Shown: positions 18,948 through 30,105, counted from the first letter of the stretch. The stretch is DNA of 58,338 nucleotides from Fictibacillus nanhaiensis (GCA_016401345.1 JAEACG010000011.1:1-58338); one strand, 5' to 3'. Notes: generated from the letters alone by a model not told the origin. Numbers and translations are program-made.

Positions 18948-19778
18948 ATGAAATTAAAAAGAAGCGGAAGAATGGTAGATTTAACAGGTTACCTTCTTCA
19001 CCATCCCCACCAACTCATCCCTTTGTCTTATTTCGTAGAACGGTACGAATCGGCTAAATCATCTATAAGTGAAGATCTTGCTATTATTAAAGAACACTTT
19101 GAGCAACACGGTTTAGGACATGTTCAAACGGTCCCGGGTGCGGCCGGCGGTGTTAAATATATTCCAGGCATAGACCAAGCAGAAGCTGAAGAAACAGTGA
19201 AAGAACTCGTTGAGTTGCTCGAAGATCCGAGCCGTATCTTACCTGGAGGATATTTGTACGTAACAGATATCATCGGAAACCCAAGATTGGTGAACCAGAT
19301 CGGCAGGCTGTTCGCATCTGCATTCTCTTCACGAAAAATAGATGTCGTCATGACGATTGCGACTAAAGGGATTCCACTTGCTTACGCAGTAGCGACACAT
19401 TTGAACGTTCCCGTAGTCGTTGTTCGAAGCAACAGCAGGGTAACAGAAGGATCTACCGTGAGTATCAACTATGTTTCGGGTTCAACAAAACGTATCCAGA
19501 CGATGGCTCTTGCAAGAAGAAGTATCAAACAGGGCTCACGTGTACTCATCATCGATGACTTTATGAAAGCGGGCGGAACGATCAAGGGAATGATCAGCTT
19601 GATCGAAGAGTTTCAGGCGCATATTGAAGGAATCGGTGTACTGGTTGAGGCGCAAGAGGTTTCAGAACGACTTGTAGATGATTATGTTTCCATTGCACGA
19701 CTTGCACAAGTGAACGAAAAGGAAAATCGCATCGAAGTAGAAAAAGGTAATTATTTTCTAAACGGAGGTCAAGCGTGA
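18948..19778 (+). CDS. purR: purine operon repressor PurR
   Basis: 276 residues. An N-terminal winged-helix domain ([22 protein letters not shown], about 4-75) precedes a phosphoribosyltransferase-like domain whose PRPP loop [10 protein letters not shown] is at 202-211. PurR represses purine biosynthesis and transport genes; PRPP binding lifts repression. KGIPLAYA and [15 protein letters not shown] are conserved. ATG 18948 follows TTTGGAGGATAAT; a TTG at 18936 lies within the SD and operator. It overlaps ridA by one base, so both are translated in tandem. Confidence 0.96.
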   Translation: MKLKRSGRMVDLTGYLLHHPHQLIPLSYFVERYESAKSSISEDLAIIKEHFEQHGLGHVQTVPGAAGGVKYIPGIDQAEAEETVKELVELLEDPSRILPGGYLYVTDIIGNPRLVNQIGRLFASAFSSRKIDVVMTIATKGIPLAYAVATHLNVPVVVVRSNSRVTEGSTVSINYVSGSTKRIQTMALARRSIKQGSRVLIIDDFMKAGGTIKGMISLIEEFQAHIEGIGVLVEAQEVSERLVDDYVSIARLAQVNEKENRIEVEKGNYFLNGGQA

Positions 19779-20152
19779 TGAAAAAAATTCATACAGAAGA
19801 AGCACCTGCAGCAATCGGCCCATATTCTCAAGGAATTGTAATCGACCAGTTGTTTTTCAGTTCAGGTCAGATTCCTCTTACGATAGAAGGAGTCATGATT
19901 GATGGAGATGTGAAGAAACAGACGCATCAAGTGTTTCATAACCTGCAAGCGGTCTTGAAAGAAGCGGGATCTTCACTTCATCAAGTCGTGAAAGCAACGG
20001 TTTTTATAAGCGACATGAACGAGTTTGCAGATATTAATGAAGTATATGGTCAATACTTTAGCGAGCATAAGCCAGCACGATCTTGCGTAGAAGTTGCGCG
20101 TCTCCCTAAAGATGCAAAAGTAGAAATCGAAGTAATCGCACTTACAAAATAA
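19778..20152 (+). CDS. ridA: enamine/imine deaminase RidA (YabJ)
   Basis: 124 residues, YjgF/YER057c/UK114 family. It hydrolyses reactive enamine/imine intermediates released by PLP enzymes such as threonine dehydratase. The N-terminal [18 protein letters not shown] and the C-terminal [23 protein letters not shown] block, with the catalytic arginine in PARSC, are complete. ATG 19778 overlaps the purR stop (TGATG) and is 9 bases from GGAGG; GTG 19775 would add one residue. purR-yabJ-spoVG order matches B. subtilis. Confidence 0.94.
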   Translation: MKKIHTEEAPAAIGPYSQGIVIDQLFFSSGQIPLTIEGVMIDGDVKKQTHQVFHNLQAVLKEAGSSLHQVVKATVFISDMNEFADINEVYGQYFSEHKPARSCVEVARLPKDAKVEIEVIALTK

Positions 20153-20177
20153 GTCCCTATGGGGCTTATTTTTTTAC
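20147..20177 (+). terminator. purR-ridA terminator
   Basis: Stem AATAAGTCCC/GGGGCTTATT overlapping the ridA stop, with a T-run. Confidence 0.85.
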
Positions 20178-20272
20178 CTTTTTTTAATAGGTCCCTTATG
20201 TAGCAACTGGAAGACCGCGGCTCTTTAATGGCTTGAGGGTATAGGAATGCCTTTTAGTTGTCGAAATCTGTA

Positions 20273-20356
20273 AACTCGCCGGAATATATGAAAATTTCGC
20301 TGTATTATCTTCAAAATTTCTAGAATTAAGTTTAATATTTCTTGAATCACCTTGCT
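20273..20356. repeat. phased 21-bp array D (four units)
   Basis: Units start at 20273, 20294, 20315 and 20336; the TCGCC/TCGCT core of the first two and the TTCTAGAAT/TTCTTGAAT of the last two keep a 21-bp step. The unit sequence is the same family as array C at 49.5 kb (AACTCGCCGGA and ATTTCTTGAAT forms occur in both). It begins about 95 bp after the ridA terminator. Confidence 0.7.
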
Positions 20357-20668
20357 AAATACCCTATTAGATATAGGTAGTGCCGATTTTGAATAATTTA
20401 AAATAGCTGAAATTCACCTATTTTTTCTCTTAATTTTTTTTCCTGCCCATTTACTCTTGGAATGGGTTCTTTTCATTCAAAAAATAATATTGAACCTTAA
20501 ATTGGTGATCATTGAGCAAAAAAGGATCTAGCTTGTTTATTTCTACAAGCCATTTTCGCTGTAACCTAATTAACGTCATTTAAAAGGTAATAAAATACTC
20601 TATATGAACTTCAAAACACTAGACTAGATGGGGCATCACAAATTTTTTAAAAATTTTTATTATTCCAA
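20357..20668. other. AT-rich region upstream of spoVG
   Basis: No gene is supported on either strand. It becomes extremely AT-rich near 20641-20664, just before the sigma-H promoter. The equivalent AT-rich block upstream of B. subtilis spoVG is bound by AbrB, so the same is plausible here. Confidence 0.5.
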
Positions 20669-20697
20669 GAAGGATTTTGTAAAAAGCTGCAGAATTG
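20669..20697 (+). promoter_or_regulatory. sigma-H promoter of spoVG
   Basis: GAAGGATTT (20669-20677), 11-base spacer, GCAGAATTG (20689-20697). This fits the sigma-H pattern RNAGGAWWW-N11-RNNGAATWW with one mismatch at the last base. spoVG is the classic sigma-H, AbrB-repressed gene. Confidence 0.85.
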
Positions 20698-20738
20698 TAG
20701 TATTACGTTCTTATTTTGGAAAAAGGTGGTGTTTGTAA

Positions 20739-21029
20739 GTGGAAGTGACTGACGTAAGATTACGCCGTGTAAATACAGAAGGCCGTATGAAAGCGATTGC
20801 CTCCATTACAATCGATCATGAATTTGTTATTCATGATATTAGGGTAATTGATGGCAATAATGGAATGTTCGTAGCTATGCCAAGCAAACGAACACCAGAT
20901 GGAGAGTTCCGTGATATCGCGCATCCGATCACGTCTAGTACACGTGAGAAGATCCAAAACGCGGTGTTAACAGAATATCACCGTATGGGAGAGATGGAGT
21001 CTGCTTTAGAAGAAGCAGGAGCTTCTTAA
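20739..21029 (+). CDS. spoVG: SpoVG RNA-binding regulator
   Basis: 96 residues, nearly invariant across Bacillaceae ([45 protein letters not shown]). SpoVG is a site-specific RNA/DNA-binding protein that affects septation and spore cortex formation in B. subtilis and virulence genes in other Firmicutes. The start is GTG 20739 after AAAGGTGGT. Short C-terminal acidic tail (EEAGAS) as usual. A sigma-H promoter precedes it. Confidence 0.97.
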   Translation: MEVTDVRLRRVNTEGRMKAIASITIDHEFVIHDIRVIDGNNGMFVAMPSKRTPDGEFRDIAHPITSSTREKIQNAVLTEYHRMGEMESALEEAGAS

Positions 21030-21047
21030 TATCTCAATAAGAATTTA

Positions 21048-21079
21048 GAGCCTGGTCAGAATGATTGGGTTCTTTTTAT
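21048..21079 (+). terminator. spoVG terminator
   Basis: AGAGCC/GGTTCT stem, 15-base loop, followed by TTTTTAT. The stem is short and includes a G-U pair. Confidence 0.5.
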
Positions 21080-21194
21080 TTGCTCTTTTTTTCCTCATAA
21101 GAAAGAACCTTCCTATATATACCCCTTAAATTCATAAAAATCACCTCTTTTTTAAATAAAATTTATCAAACCATTGACAATCCCGCGTCACTTC

Positions 21195-21223
21195 TTGAAA
21201 TGAATACGGGTTTAAGATATATT
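21195..21223 (+). promoter_or_regulatory. sigma-A promoter of glmU-prs
   Basis: TTGAAA (21195-21200), 17-base spacer, TATATT (21218-21223), about 55 bp before glmU. Confidence 0.6.
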
Positions 21224-21278
21224 CGTAATGGTATGTTAAGAATTATTAAAGATATAGGAAAATGGATGGAGGTTCACA

Positions 21279-22658
21279 ATGACAAATCGCTATGCGGTCA
21301 TTCTTGCTGCGGGTCAAGGAACAAGGATGAAATCCAAGTTATATAAAGTGTTACATCCTGTTTGTGGGAAACCGATGGTTCAACATGTTGTTGATCAGAT
21401 CAACTCTCTTCAAATGAAACAGTTGGTGGCTGTTGTCGGACATGGTGCTGAAAAAGTTCAGGATCAACTAGGCTCTGACGTTCAGTACGTGCTTCAAGAA
21501 GAGCAGCTTGGTACAGCACATGCTGTTATGCAGGCGGAAGACGCCCTAGCAAACAAAGAAGGAATCACACTTGTTGTTTGTGGTGATACACCTCTTATTA
21601 CATCGGAAACAATGGAAAAGCTGATTGCTGAACATGAGTCTCTTGGTGCAAAAGCAACGATTCTAACAGCTAAGGCGGAAGACCCTACTGGATACGGACG
21701 TATTATCCGTAACAGCGAAGGAACGGTAGAACGCAATGTCGAGCACAAAGATGCTTCAGAAGAAGAGCGTAAAGTAACTGAGATCAATACAGGAACTTAC
21801 TGCTTTGATAATAAAGCGTTATTTGATGCGCTTAAACAAGTGAACAACGAAAACGTACAAGGTGAATATTATTTGCCAGATGTTATAGAGATCTTAAAAA
21901 ATGCAGGCGAAGTAGTAGCTGCTTATCAAACATCAGATTTCAATGAAACACTTGGTGTAAATGATCGAGTGGCATTATCGCAAGCTGAACGTTATATGAA
22001 GAAACGAATCAACGAACGCCACATGAGAAATGGTGTTACGTTGATCGACCCTGATCAAACCTATATTTCAGATGACGTGGTAATCGGTAGTGATACGGTC
22101 ATCTATCCTGGGACTGTAATCTTAGGACAAACGAAAATAGGCGAAGAAAACATTATCGGTCCTCAATCAGAGATCAAAGATAGTGTTATTGGAAATGGAA
22201 ACACGATTCGTCAATCTGTTATTCACGATAGTGAAGTTGGAGATCTGACAGCTATCGGTCCATTTGCTCACATCCGTCCGAAGTCCGTACTTGAGAACAA
22301 AGTAAAGATCGGAAACTTTGTAGAAATAAAAAAATCTGTGATGAGTACAGGAAGTAAAGCGTCTCATCTTAGCTATATCGGTGATGCTGAGATCGGAAAA
22401 GATGTAAACTTAGGCTGCGGATCTATCACAGTGAATTACGATGGTAAGAATAAGTTCTTAACAAAAGTAGAAGATGGGGCGTTTATTGGTTGTAACTCTA
22501 ACTTAGTTGCTCCGGTTACCGTTGGCAAAAATGCTTATGTTGCAGCAGGCTCAACAATCACAAACGATGTTCCTGCAGAGTCATTATCCATTGCAAGATC
22601 GCGTCAAACTGTAAAAGAAAACTACGTTCAAAAGTTAAACGAAAAGCAAAACCAATAA
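21279..22658 (+). CDS. glmU: bifunctional UDP-GlcNAc pyrophosphorylase / GlcN-1-P acetyltransferase
   Basis: 459 residues. It makes UDP-GlcNAc for peptidoglycan and teichoic acids. The N-terminal uridyltransferase domain has [11 protein letters not shown] at 9-19; the C-terminal left-handed beta-helix (about 250-440) has many hexapeptide repeats (IGENxxIGP, IGNxVEIKKS) and the [11 protein letters not shown] motif of the acetyltransferase site. GGAGG precedes the ATG. prs follows 30 bases later without a terminator, so glmU-prs are co-transcribed. Confidence 0.97.
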   Translation: MTNRYAVILAAGQGTRMKSKLYKVLHPVCGKPMVQHVVDQINSLQMKQLVAVVGHGAEKVQDQLGSDVQYVLQEEQLGTAHAVMQAEDALANKEGITLVVCGDTPLITSETMEKLIAEHESLGAKATILTAKAEDPTGYGRIIRNSEGTVERNVEHKDASEEERKVTEINTGTYCFDNKALFDALKQVNNENVQGEYYLPDVIEILKNAGEVVAAYQTSDFNETLGVNDRVALSQAERYMKKRINERHMRNGVTLIDPDQTYISDDVVIGSDTVIYPGTVILGQTKIGEENIIGPQSEIKDSVIGNGNTIRQSVIHDSEVGDLTAIGPFAHIRPKSVLENKVKIGNFVEIKKSVMSTGSKASHLSYIGDAEIGKDVNLGCGSITVNYDGKNKFLTKVEDGAFIGCNSNLVAPVTVGKNAYVAAGSTITNDVPAESLSIARSRQTVKENYVQKLNEKQNQ

Positions 22659-22688
22659 TTTTAAGAGTGGGGAAGGATGGAGCCATCA

Positions 22689-23639
22689 ATGAGTACGTAT
22701 GTAGATCCTACATTGAAAGTTTTTACGTTAAATTCTAACAAGGAATTATCAAAGGAGATTGCTCAGCACATTGGAATTGAGCTTGGAGAAAGTTCAGTAA
22801 CCAAGTTTAGTGACGGGGAAATTCAGATTAACATTGAGGAAAGTATTCGTGGTTGTGAAGTTTACGTTATTCAATCAACGAGTGACCCGGTTAACCAACA
22901 CTTGATGGAACTGTTAATCATGATTGATGCTTTAAAGCGTGCTTCTGCAAAAACGATTAACGTAGTAATGCCTTACTATGGCTATGCACGTCAAGACCGT
23001 AAAGCTCGCGCCCGTGAGCCGATCACAGCTAAACTTGTAGCCAACCTGCTTGAAACGGCTGGTGCAACTCGTGTTATTGCAATCGATCTTCATGCGACTC
23101 AAATTCAAGGCTTCTTCGACATCCCGGTTGATCAATTACTTGGTGTGCCGATCTTAGCAAATTATTTTGCAAACAAAGAATTAGATGATATCGTAATCGT
23201 TTCACCGGATCATGGTGGAGTAACAAGAGCACGTAAGATGGCAGATCGGTTAAAAGCACCAATCGCTATCATTGATAAGCGTCGCCCTCGCCCGAACGTA
23301 TCTGAAGTTATGAACATCGTTGGTAACATTGAAGGAAAAACAGCGATCTTAATCGATGATATTATCGATACGGCTGGTACGATCACTCTAGCAGCTAATG
23401 CACTTGTAGAAAACGGTGCGAAAGAAGTTTATGCATGCTGTACGCACCCTGTACTTTCAGGACCTGCAATGGATCGTATCCAGAACTCTTCTATTAAAGA
23501 GCTTGTTGTAACAAACACGATCGTACTTCCTGAAGAGAAGAAGATCGATAAAGTAACACAGCTTTCTGTAGCTCCTTTATTAGGAGAAGCGATTATTCGC
23601 GTTCACGAGCAACTATCTGTATCTAAATTGTTTGATTAA
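22689..23639 (+). CDS. prs: ribose-phosphate pyrophosphokinase
   Basis: 316 residues. It makes PRPP, used by purine, pyrimidine, His and Trp synthesis and by Hpt and PurR in this window. [38 protein letters not shown], the flexible loop, and the PRPP motif [12 protein letters not shown] near residue 220 are all present. ATG 22689 is used, with GGATGGAG 6 bases upstream; an earlier in-frame ATG at 22677 is only one base from GGGGAAGG. It lacks a clear terminator; a repeat element follows. Confidence 0.97.
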   Translation: MSTYVDPTLKVFTLNSNKELSKEIAQHIGIELGESSVTKFSDGEIQINIEESIRGCEVYVIQSTSDPVNQHLMELLIMIDALKRASAKTINVVMPYYGYARQDRKARAREPITAKLVANLLETAGATRVIAIDLHATQIQGFFDIPVDQLLGVPILANYFANKELDDIVIVSPDHGGVTRARKMADRLKAPIAIIDKRRPRPNVSEVMNIVGNIEGKTAILIDDIIDTAGTITLAANALVENGAKEVYACCTHPVLSGPAMDRIQNSSIKELVVTNTIVLPEEKKIDKVTQLSVAPLLGEAIIRVHEQLSVSKLFD

Positions 23640-23704
23640 GATCTTATAAAGCTCTTCTATAGAAATCGTTGCATTTGAGATTTTTTCACTCTCATCTTTG
23701 AAAA

Positions 23705-23833
23705 GTTGATTGAAGTGGAAGGTGCGAGACTCCTGGGGGATCAGCGGGACAGGTGAGACTCTTAACAGCGCATAGCGCTAAGAGGCTCACCGCACGCCCC
23801 CCGGAAAGCGAGCATCCTGAAACGGAAATCAAC
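23705..23833 (+). repeat. Bacillaceae interspersed repeat, copy 2
   Basis: About 129 bp, GTTGATT to AATCAAC, with GTGCGAGACTCCTGGGGGAT, the dyad GCGCATAGCGC and GGCTCACCGCACGCCCCCC in the family order. It lies between prs and the ctc promoter. Confidence 0.88.
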
Positions 23834-23910
23834 GACTTTCAAGAGCAACCAGTAAAACACTAATCAACTTTCGCTTAAGAAGTGCTTGCTTAATCGATTT
23901 CTAACTTCAC

Positions 23911-23936
23911 GTTTTAAAATCTTTCAGTTCGGGTAA
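23911..23936 (+). promoter_or_regulatory. sigma-B promoter of ctc
   Basis: GTTTTA (23911-23916), 14-base spacer, GGGTAA (23931-23936), matching the sigma-B consensus GTTTAA-N12-15-GGGWAW. ctc is the prototype sigma-B gene of B. subtilis, so this implies a general stress regulon. Confidence 0.85.
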
Positions 23937-23976
23937 TGCTTTAAAGAGACTCGAAATAGGAAAGGTGGATCTCATT

Positions 23977-24630
23977 ATGGCAACGAATCTAACAGTCGAA
24001 AAAAGAAATACAGACAAACGTTCGATTTTAACGGAATTAAGAAGTAAAGGGCATTTCCCAGCAAACTTATATGGTTATGGGACTAAAGCTGTAGCTCTAT
24101 CTGTTGATGAGCCAGAATTTATTAAAGCTTACAGAGAAGTTGGTAAGAATGGCGTACTTAAATTAAAAGTAGATGGAAAGAATTATTCTGTCATGGTACA
24201 GGATATGCAAGTTCATCCTTTGAAAAATTCTGTTACGCACGTAGACTTCCTAGCAATTGACTTAAATAAAGAAACAGAAGCAGAGGTGCCGGTTGTACTA
24301 ACAGGTGAATCTGTTGGTGTTAAAGAAGGCGGAGTTCTTCAGCGTGTGCTTGCAACTGTAAATGTTAAAGCTCTACCTGCTGATTTCCCAGAACAATTGG
24401 AAGCTTCTGTAGACGATTTAAATATTGGTGATTCCTTATCTGTTAAGGATTTGCCTTCAGGTAAGAATTATGAAATTCTTCATGAAGAAGACGAAGTGAT
24501 TGCGAGTGTAACACCTCCAAAACTTCAGGACGAAGAAACGGATGAAGAAACAGAAGAAGCGGATGCTGAAGGAGATGCTCCAGAATCCTCTGAATCTGTT
24601 GCTGATGACAGTCAAGAAGAAGAAAAGTAA
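23977..24630 (+). CDS. ctc: general stress protein Ctc (ribosomal protein bL25 family)
   Basis: 217 residues. The N-terminal bL25 domain (about 1-92, binds 5S rRNA) is followed by a TL5 beta domain (about 93-185) and a very acidic Glu/Asp-rich tail (about 183-217). Ctc joins the 50S subunit under stress. SKGHFPANLYGYG and the SVMVQDMQVHPLKNSVTHVDFLAI core match. ATG 23977 follows AAAGGTGGAT; the GTG at 23965 is inside the SD. Promoter sequence predicts sigma-B control. Confidence 0.94.
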   Translation: MATNLTVEKRNTDKRSILTELRSKGHFPANLYGYGTKAVALSVDEPEFIKAYREVGKNGVLKLKVDGKNYSVMVQDMQVHPLKNSVTHVDFLAIDLNKETEAEVPVVLTGESVGVKEGGVLQRVLATVNVKALPADFPEQLEASVDDLNIGDSLSVKDLPSGKNYEILHEEDEVIASVTPPKLQDEETDEETEEADAEGDAPESSESVADDSQEEEK

Positions 24631-24652
24631 GTCGAATAGAATAAATGAATAT

Positions 24653-24680
24653 AAAAACGCAGCGGCCGCTGCGTTTTTAT
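24653..24680 (+). terminator. ctc terminator
   Basis: Perfect palindrome AAAAACGCAGCGG/CCGCTGCGTTTTT with a T-rich tail. Confidence 0.92.
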
Positions 24681-24739
24681 TCTGTTATCCCAATTGTGTA
24701 TAATGTTTATAAGACAATTGAAGGTAAGGTGAACATAGA

Positions 24740-25300
24740 GTGAAATTGTTTATTGGGCTCGGGAACCCTGGCTCTCGTTTTGATGGCACCCGGCATAATA
24801 TAGGTTTTGAAGTGATCGATACATTATCAGACTCCTTAAATATCCCCATGCAGCAAACCAAATTCAAAGGAATTTACGGAACCGGTGTGGTTGGAGGAGA
24901 AAAAGTATTCTTGTTAAAACCACTAACGTATATGAATTTATCTGGAGAATGTATAGGGCCTTTCATGGATTATTTTCAGATCCCTTTAGAAAACATGATC
25001 GTCGTGTACGATGATCTTGATACTGTACCAGGAAAATTAAGACTTCGTACAAAGGGAAGTGCGGGTGGGCATAACGGTATTAAATCTATGATCGCTCACC
25101 TTGGCACGCAAGAATTCAAAAGGATCCGATTTGGTATCGGACGCCCGACGAATCAACAGCCAGTTCCAGATTTTGTATTAAACCGTTTTTCTAAAGAGGA
25201 ACTCGTAGATATCGAACAAGGTATCGACCGATCTGTGAAAGCTTGTGAAGCTTTTTTAGACACATCGTTTGATAAAGTTATGAATAAGTTTAACGGCTAA
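24740..25300 (+). CDS. pth: peptidyl-tRNA hydrolase
   Basis: 186 residues (SpoVC in B. subtilis). It releases peptides from drop-off peptidyl-tRNA. The catalytic histidine is H19 in [19 protein letters not shown] and [27 protein letters not shown] are diagnostic. GTG 24740 follows AAGGTAAGGTG. TATAAT at 24699-24704 could be its -10, with a poor -35 overlapping the ctc terminator. fin and mfd follow as in B. subtilis. Confidence 0.96.
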   Translation: MKLFIGLGNPGSRFDGTRHNIGFEVIDTLSDSLNIPMQQTKFKGIYGTGVVGGEKVFLLKPLTYMNLSGECIGPFMDYFQIPLENMIVVYDDLDTVPGKLRLRTKGSAGGHNGIKSMIAHLGTQEFKRIRFGIGRPTNQQPVPDFVLNRFSKEELVDIEQGIDRSVKACEAFLDTSFDKVMNKFNG

Positions 25301-25364
25301 AGAATAGATTACACATGTTCCGCTCATAATGGTTAGTATAATGCTAACCGAAAGGGGACTGTGC

Positions 25365-25595
25365 ATGGCTATTCATTACCGGTGCAGGCATTGTAAAACA
25401 CATGTTGGCTCAATAGACCATCATACTGTTAATGCGGCACAGCTTGGATTTGAAACATTAAGTAACGAAGAACGGCAGGAATTACTCTCCTATAAAGAGA
25501 ATGGAGATATAGAAGTAACAACGACATGTGAGGATTGTCAGGATACGCTAGAACGTAATCCGGAGTATCATACGCTGAAATCCTTTATTCAATAA
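25365..25595 (+). CDS. fin: anti-sigma-F factor Fin (YabK)
   Basis: 76 residues, the same length as B. subtilis Fin. It has two zinc-binding pairs, C7/C10 (CRHC) and C55/C58 (CEDC). Fin is made in the forespore, binds core RNA polymerase and displaces sigma-F so that sigma-G can take over. The block LGFxxLSNEERxExxSYKENGD and NPxYHxLxxFIQ match. ATG 25365 follows AAAGGGG. TATAAT at 25337 and a sigma-F-like GGTTAGTATA at 25331 overlap upstream, without a good -35 for either. Confidence 0.93.
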   Translation: MAIHYRCRHCKTHVGSIDHHTVNAAQLGFETLSNEERQELLSYKENGDIEVTTTCEDCQDTLERNPEYHTLKSFIQ

Positions 25596-25599
25596 GTAA

Positions 25600-25641
25600 T
25601 GCTTTGGCCACAGCCTATCTAAGCGGGCCAAAGCCTTTTTC
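25600..25641 (+). terminator. fin terminator
   Basis: GCTTTGGCC/GGCCAAAGC stem with a 16-base loop, followed by CTTTTTCTG. Confidence 0.82.
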
Positions 25642-25701
25642 TGTTTAAAATGCTGATACAAAATAGATTCTATGCTTTAGATTGTGCTTCATCATAGCAA
25701 A

Positions 25702-25829
25702 GTTGATTGGAGTGCAAGGTGCGAGACTCCTGGGGGATCAGCGTGACAGGGAGACACTTAATAGCGCATAGCGCTAAGAGGCTCACCGTACGCCCCCCGG
25801 AAAGCGAGCATCCTGGAACGGAGATCAAT
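25702..25829 (+). repeat. Bacillaceae interspersed repeat, copy 3
   Basis: About 128 bp. It resembles copy 2 closely, including the GCGCATAGCGCTAAGAGGCTCACC dyad half, but the right end is degenerate (GATCAAT) and the GGTGAGAC box has lost bases. It lies between fin and mfd. Confidence 0.85.
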
Positions 25830-25883
25830 CACTTTCAAAGCAATAGAACCAATGACTAGCTCTTGTGAGAGGGGGAGTAAGAA

Positions 25884-28800
25884 ATGCTTGGATTGAAGAA
25901 ATATTTTAGTCAGGGAGAAGACTTGAAATCGATAATGGATGGCATTAATGGGGGGCTGAAAGAGCAACTCGTCGCTGGTCTTTCGGGCTCTGCCAGGACG
26001 ATGCTCATCAGCAGTCTTCACGAAAATACAGGAAAACCTCAACTCATCGTGACCCATAATCTGTTTCAAGCCCAAAAACTATATGAAGATCTAACTTCTC
26101 TTTTATCTGAAGATGAAGTTTATTTATATCCTGTAAATGATCTGATCTCATCTGAGATGGCCATATCGAGTCCTGAATTAAAAAGCCAAAGAATCGAGGC
26201 TTTAAATCAACTGAGTCGATCTTTTAAAGGTGTCATCATTACACCTGTTGCAGGGTTAAGGAGATACTTGCCACCAGTTGAGGTATGGGAAAAAGCAGGT
26301 CTTTCTTTTCAGATAGGGGAAGATATCGATTCGGATGAAATATTAAAGAAACTAGTTGCGATGGGTTATGAACGGTCATCGATGGTCCAAACACCTGGTG
26401 AGTTTAGCGTTCGCGGGGGGATCATCGATATTTACCCGCTTACAGAAAAAAATCCTGTTCGGATCGAGCTCTTTGATACAGAGATCGATTCTATTCGATA
26501 TTTTGAAGCAGAAACACAGCGTTCGCAGGATAAGGTAAAAACAATTTCTATTGCACCAGCTGAAGAACTTATTCTTTTTGATGAACATTATAATAATGCT
26601 GCAGACCGCATTGATGCGAAGCTGGCATCTACTTTAAAAAATATTAAAGATGATGCACTTAAAGAAACACTCGTTGAAAATATTAGCTATGAAACAGGAA
26701 GATTGCGTGAGAAGCAGCAGTTTCAAAGCATGTATAAATACGCATCGCTCTTTTACGATGAACCTGCGAGCCTCTTGCAATACATATCCCCTGATAGTTT
26801 AGTGGTTATGGATGAGATCGGCCGAATACAAGAAACAAGTCAGCAGTTGGATAAAGAAGAAGCAGAATGGCAGACGGCACTTCTTGAGCATGGGGAGCTT
26901 GTTCAGGACCTTACGATCTCGCCAGATACGAATGGATTGCTAGGTGATAAAAAAGCATTTCCTATTATTTATCTATCGCTGTTCTTAAGACATGTGCCTC
27001 ATACACAGCCTCAAAATATTTTGAACGTAGAATGTAAGAGCATGCAGAATTTCCACGGTCAGATGAATGTTTTAAAAGGTGAGATGGACCGGTGGAAGAA
27101 ACTCGGATTTGCGATCGTTTTTATAGCGATGAACAAAGAGCGGGCGAACCGGCTTGAACGAGTACTTGCGGACTATGAGATGGATGCAGGTATCATGGGG
27201 CCAGATCAAAACATTCAGCCGAAGACGAGTCAGATCTTACTTGGAGATCTTGGAAGTGGATTTGAATCTGTAAAGCAAAAGCTTGTTGTTATCACAGAAG
27301 AAGAAGTATTTACTAAAAAGGCGAAGCGTCCTGCAAGAAAACAGAAGATGACGAACGCAGAGCGGATCAAGAGCTACTCAGAATTAAAAGTAGGCGATTA
27401 CGTCGTTCACGTGAATCACGGGATCGGTAAGTATTTAGGGATTGAAACGCTTGAGATCAAAGGGGTTCATAAAGATTACCTGCATATTAAATATTCCGGC
27501 AACGATAACCTTTATGTACCGGTTGAGCAGATCGATCAAGTTCAAAAATATGTAGGATCTGAAGGCAAAGAACCTAAGATCTATTCTCTAGGCGGTAGTG
27601 ATTGGAAGAAAGTTAAGAGCAGGGTTAAGTCTTCTGTTCAAGATATTGCAGATGATCTGATCAAGCTTTATGCAGAGCGTGAAGCAAGTAGAGGATATGC
27701 TTTTGCTGAAGATGGTGCAGAACAGAGTGAGTTTGAGGGAAGCTTTCCTTATCAAGAAACGGACGATCAGCTTCGTGCTATCGAAGAGATCAAAAAAGAC
27801 ATGGAAAGCATCCGTCCGATGGATCGGCTGCTTTGTGGAGATGTAGGTTACGGAAAAACGGAAGTGGCCATCCGTGCTGCGTTTAAAGCCATCATGGACG
27901 GCAAGCAAGTGGCGTTCCTTGTTCCTACTACGATTTTAGCTCAGCAGCACTTTGAAACGTTTCGTGAGCGTTTTTCCGAGTTTCCGATCACCATTGGCAG
28001 TTTAAGCCGTTTTCGATCCAAAAAAGAGCAGAATGAAGTGCTTAAAGGATTAAAAGCAGGCACGGTCGATATAGCGATCGGAACACACCGCCTGCTTTCT
28101 AAAGACGTTCAATATAAAGATCTAGGCTTGCTCATCATTGACGAGGAGCAGCGTTTTGGTGTTACACATAAAGAAAAGATCAAAACGCTAAAATCCAACG
28201 TGGATGTGCTAACGTTAACGGCAACACCTATACCGCGTACACTCCACATGTCGATGCTAGGTGTTCGGGATCTATCTGTCATTGAAACACCGCCTGAGAA
28301 TCGTTTCCCGGTTCAGACGTATGTGATGGACTATAATGGTTCTCTTGTTAGAGAAGCGATCGAGCGAGAGATGGGTCGCGGTGGTCAAGTGTATTTCTTA
28401 TACAACCGTGTAGATTCAATCGAACGAATGGCAGAGCAAATCTCTATGCTTGTTCCTGATTGCCGTGTTGCTTATGCTCACGGTCAGATGTCTGAGAATG
28501 AGCTGGAGAGTGTCATGTTAGAGTTCCTAGAAGGAAACTATGATGTGTTAGTATCTACAACGATCATTGAAACGGGTGTAGACATTCCTAACGTAAATAC
28601 ATTAATTGTGTACGATGCAGATAAGATGGGTCTCTCACAGCTCTATCAGTTAAGAGGACGTGTAGGGCGTTCTAATCGTGTTGCTTATGCGTACTTTACC
28701 TATCAACGGGATAAAGTGTTAACAGAAGTCGCTGAAAAACGTCTGCAGGCGATCAAAGAATTTACCGAGTTAGGATCAGGTTTTAAAATCGCGATGCGAG

Positions 28801-29423
28801 ATCTTTCTATTCGTGGTGCTGGTAATCTTCTAGGTGCACAGCAACATGGATTCATCGATTCGGTAGGTTTCGATCTGTACTCCCAGATGCTTGAAGAAGC
28901 GATTCAAGAAAGAAAAGGCAACAAGCCGAAAGAAGTGGAAGAAGATGTTGATCTCAATATTGAGGTGGATGCTTATATTCCAACTAATTATATCGGTGAC
29001 GAAAAGCAAAAGATCGAGATGTACAAACACGTACGTGCTGCGAAAGCTTTAAAAGATATTTCCGACTTGCAAGAGGAATTTATCGACCGTTTCGGCGATT
29101 ATCCTGTAGAAGTAGAATGTCTGCTCTTAGTGGCGGGCATTAAACTCCGTGCTAAACGAGAAGGCATCAAGTCGATCGAACAGAAGCAGGATACAGTGAA
29201 CATGATTCTTAATGAAAAGACGACTTCATTGGTTGATGGAGGAAAGATGTTCGAGATCGCCAATAAGATAGGGCGACATGTAAATCTCGGGATGCAGGGT
29301 AACCTGATGAAAGTTATCATTAACCGCAAACGGGTGAAGGACTTGGATCTGTTGAAGCAGATTGATCTTTTCCTAAAAGAAATGAAGCATGCAAGGAAAG
29401 AAAAGACAACAAATACACCTTAA
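25884..29423 (+). CDS. mfd: transcription-repair coupling factor
   Basis: 1179 residues. Mfd pushes RNA polymerase off lesions and recruits UvrA. In order: UvrB-homology N-terminal modules (about 1-350), the RNA polymerase-interacting CarD/Tudor-like domain with [16 protein letters not shown] near residue 500, superfamily 2 helicase/translocase with Walker A GDVGYGKT at 652-659 and DEEQ at 753-756, TATPIPRT, the [14 protein letters not shown] motif VI and the C-terminal TRCF domain from about 1000. Start ATG 25884 after GAGAGGGGGAG. Confidence 0.97.
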   Translation: MLGLKKYFSQGEDLKSIMDGINGGLKEQLVAGLSGSARTMLISSLHENTGKPQLIVTHNLFQAQKLYEDLTSLLSEDEVYLYPVNDLISSEMAISSPELKSQRIEALNQLSRSFKGVIITPVAGLRRYLPPVEVWEKAGLSFQIGEDIDSDEILKKLVAMGYERSSMVQTPGEFSVRGGIIDIYPLTEKNPVRIELFDTEIDSIRYFEAETQRSQDKVKTISIAPAEELILFDEHYNNAADRIDAKLASTLKNIKDDALKETLVENISYETGRLREKQQFQSMYKYASLFYDEPASLLQYISPDSLVVMDEIGRIQETSQQLDKEEAEWQTALLEHGELVQDLTISPDTNGLLGDKKAFPIIYLSLFLRHVPHTQPQNILNVECKSMQNFHGQMNVLKGEMDRWKKLGFAIVFIAMNKERANRLERVLADYEMDAGIMGPDQNIQPKTSQILLGDLGSGFESVKQKLVVITEEEVFTKKAKRPARKQKMTNAERIKSYSELKVGDYVVHVNHGIGKYLGIETLEIKGVHKDYLHIKYSGNDNLYVPVEQIDQVQKYVGSEGKEPKIYSLGGSDWKKVKSRVKSSVQDIADDLIKLYAEREASRGYAFAEDGAEQSEFEGSFPYQETDDQLRAIEEIKKDMESIRPMDRLLCGDVGYGKTEVAIRAAFKAIMDGKQVAFLVPTTILAQQHFETFRERFSEFPITIGSLSRFRSKKEQNEVLKGLKAGTVDIAIGTHRLLSKDVQYKDLGLLIIDEEQRFGVTHKEKIKTLKSNVDVLTLTATPIPRTLHMSMLGVRDLSVIETPPENRFPVQTYVMDYNGSLVREAIEREMGRGGQVYFLYNRVDSIERMAEQISMLVPDCRVAYAHGQMSENELESVMLEFLEGNYDVLVSTTIIETGVDIPNVNTLIVYDADKMGLSQLYQLRGRVGRSNRVAYAYFTYQRDKVLTEVAEKRLQAIKEFTELGSGFKIAMRDLSIRGAGNLLGAQQHGFIDSVGFDLYSQMLEEAIQERKGNKPKEVEEDVDLNIEVDAYIPTNYIGDEKQKIEMYKHVRAAKALKDISDLQEEFIDRFGDYPVEVECLLLVAGIKLRAKREGIKSIEQKQDTVNMILNEKTTSLVDGGKMFEIANKIGRHVNLGMQGNLMKVIINRKRVKDLDLLKQIDLFLKEMKHARKEKTTNTP

Positions 29424-29482
29424 AAAATAATAACCCTCTCATTCGTGAATAGAACAGGAGATGTAACAAATAATAAACCTAG

Positions 29483-29523
29483 AAAATGGAACATTCTTTC
29501 AGTGAAGGAACCATTTTGTTGTT
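29483..29523 (+). terminator. possible mfd terminator
   Basis: AAAATGG/CCATTTT with partial inner pairing (TTCA/TGAA). The tail GTTGTTGC is a poor T-run. Confidence 0.35.
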
Positions 29524-29568
29524 GCATCAATGATTCATCATCTTCCGAAAGAGAGGGCATTTATTTAT

Positions 29569-30105
29569 ATGAAAGCAACTGGTATCGTTCGACGTATTGA
29601 TGACCTCGGGCGCGTTGTTATCCCAAAGGAAATCCGCAGAACACTTCGGATTCGTGAGGGAGACCCGCTTGAGATTTTTGTAGACAGAGATGGAGAGGTT
29701 ATCTTAAAAAAATATTCTCCAATCAATGAGCTTGGTGATTTTGCAAAAGAATATGCAGAGAGCCTTGCAGACAGTACAGGTCATGTCGTGTTAATTGCTG
29801 ACCGTGATACATACATTGCGGTAGCTGGCGGATCCAAGAAAGATTATCATAATAAAAGCATCGGTAAAGTAGTGGAAGCATCCATGAGTGACAGAAAAAC
29901 TTTGGTTGAATCCAACGGAGCTGATGCTGAACTAATCGATGGGATCAAAGAAAACACATCCCATGTTATCGCACCGATCATCGCAGGTGGAGACCCGATC
30001 GGAGCAGTCGTTATGATTGGAAAAGAAGGCAAGAAGCTTACAGAACTAGAGCAAAAACTTGCTGAAACTGCAGCTGGATTTTTAGCAAGACAGATGGAGC
30101 AATAA
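29569..30105 (+). CDS. spoVT: stage V sporulation regulator SpoVT
   Basis: 178 residues, exactly the B. subtilis length. The N-terminal AbrB-like DNA-binding domain (MKATGIVRRIDDLGRVVIPKEIRRTLRIREGDPLEIF, 1-50) is joined to a GAF-like C-terminal domain (about 55-178). SpoVT tunes sigma-G genes in the forespore, activating some and repressing others. ATG 29569 lies 11 bases after GAGAGGG; an upstream in-frame ATG at 29530 is outside the conserved start. Confidence 0.97.
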   Translation: MKATGIVRRIDDLGRVVIPKEIRRTLRIREGDPLEIFVDRDGEVILKKYSPINELGDFAKEYAESLADSTGHVVLIADRDTYIAVAGGSKKDYHNKSIGKVVEASMSDRKTLVESNGADAELIDGIKENTSHVIAPIIAGGDPIGAVVMIGKEGKKLTELEQKLAETAAGFLARQMEQ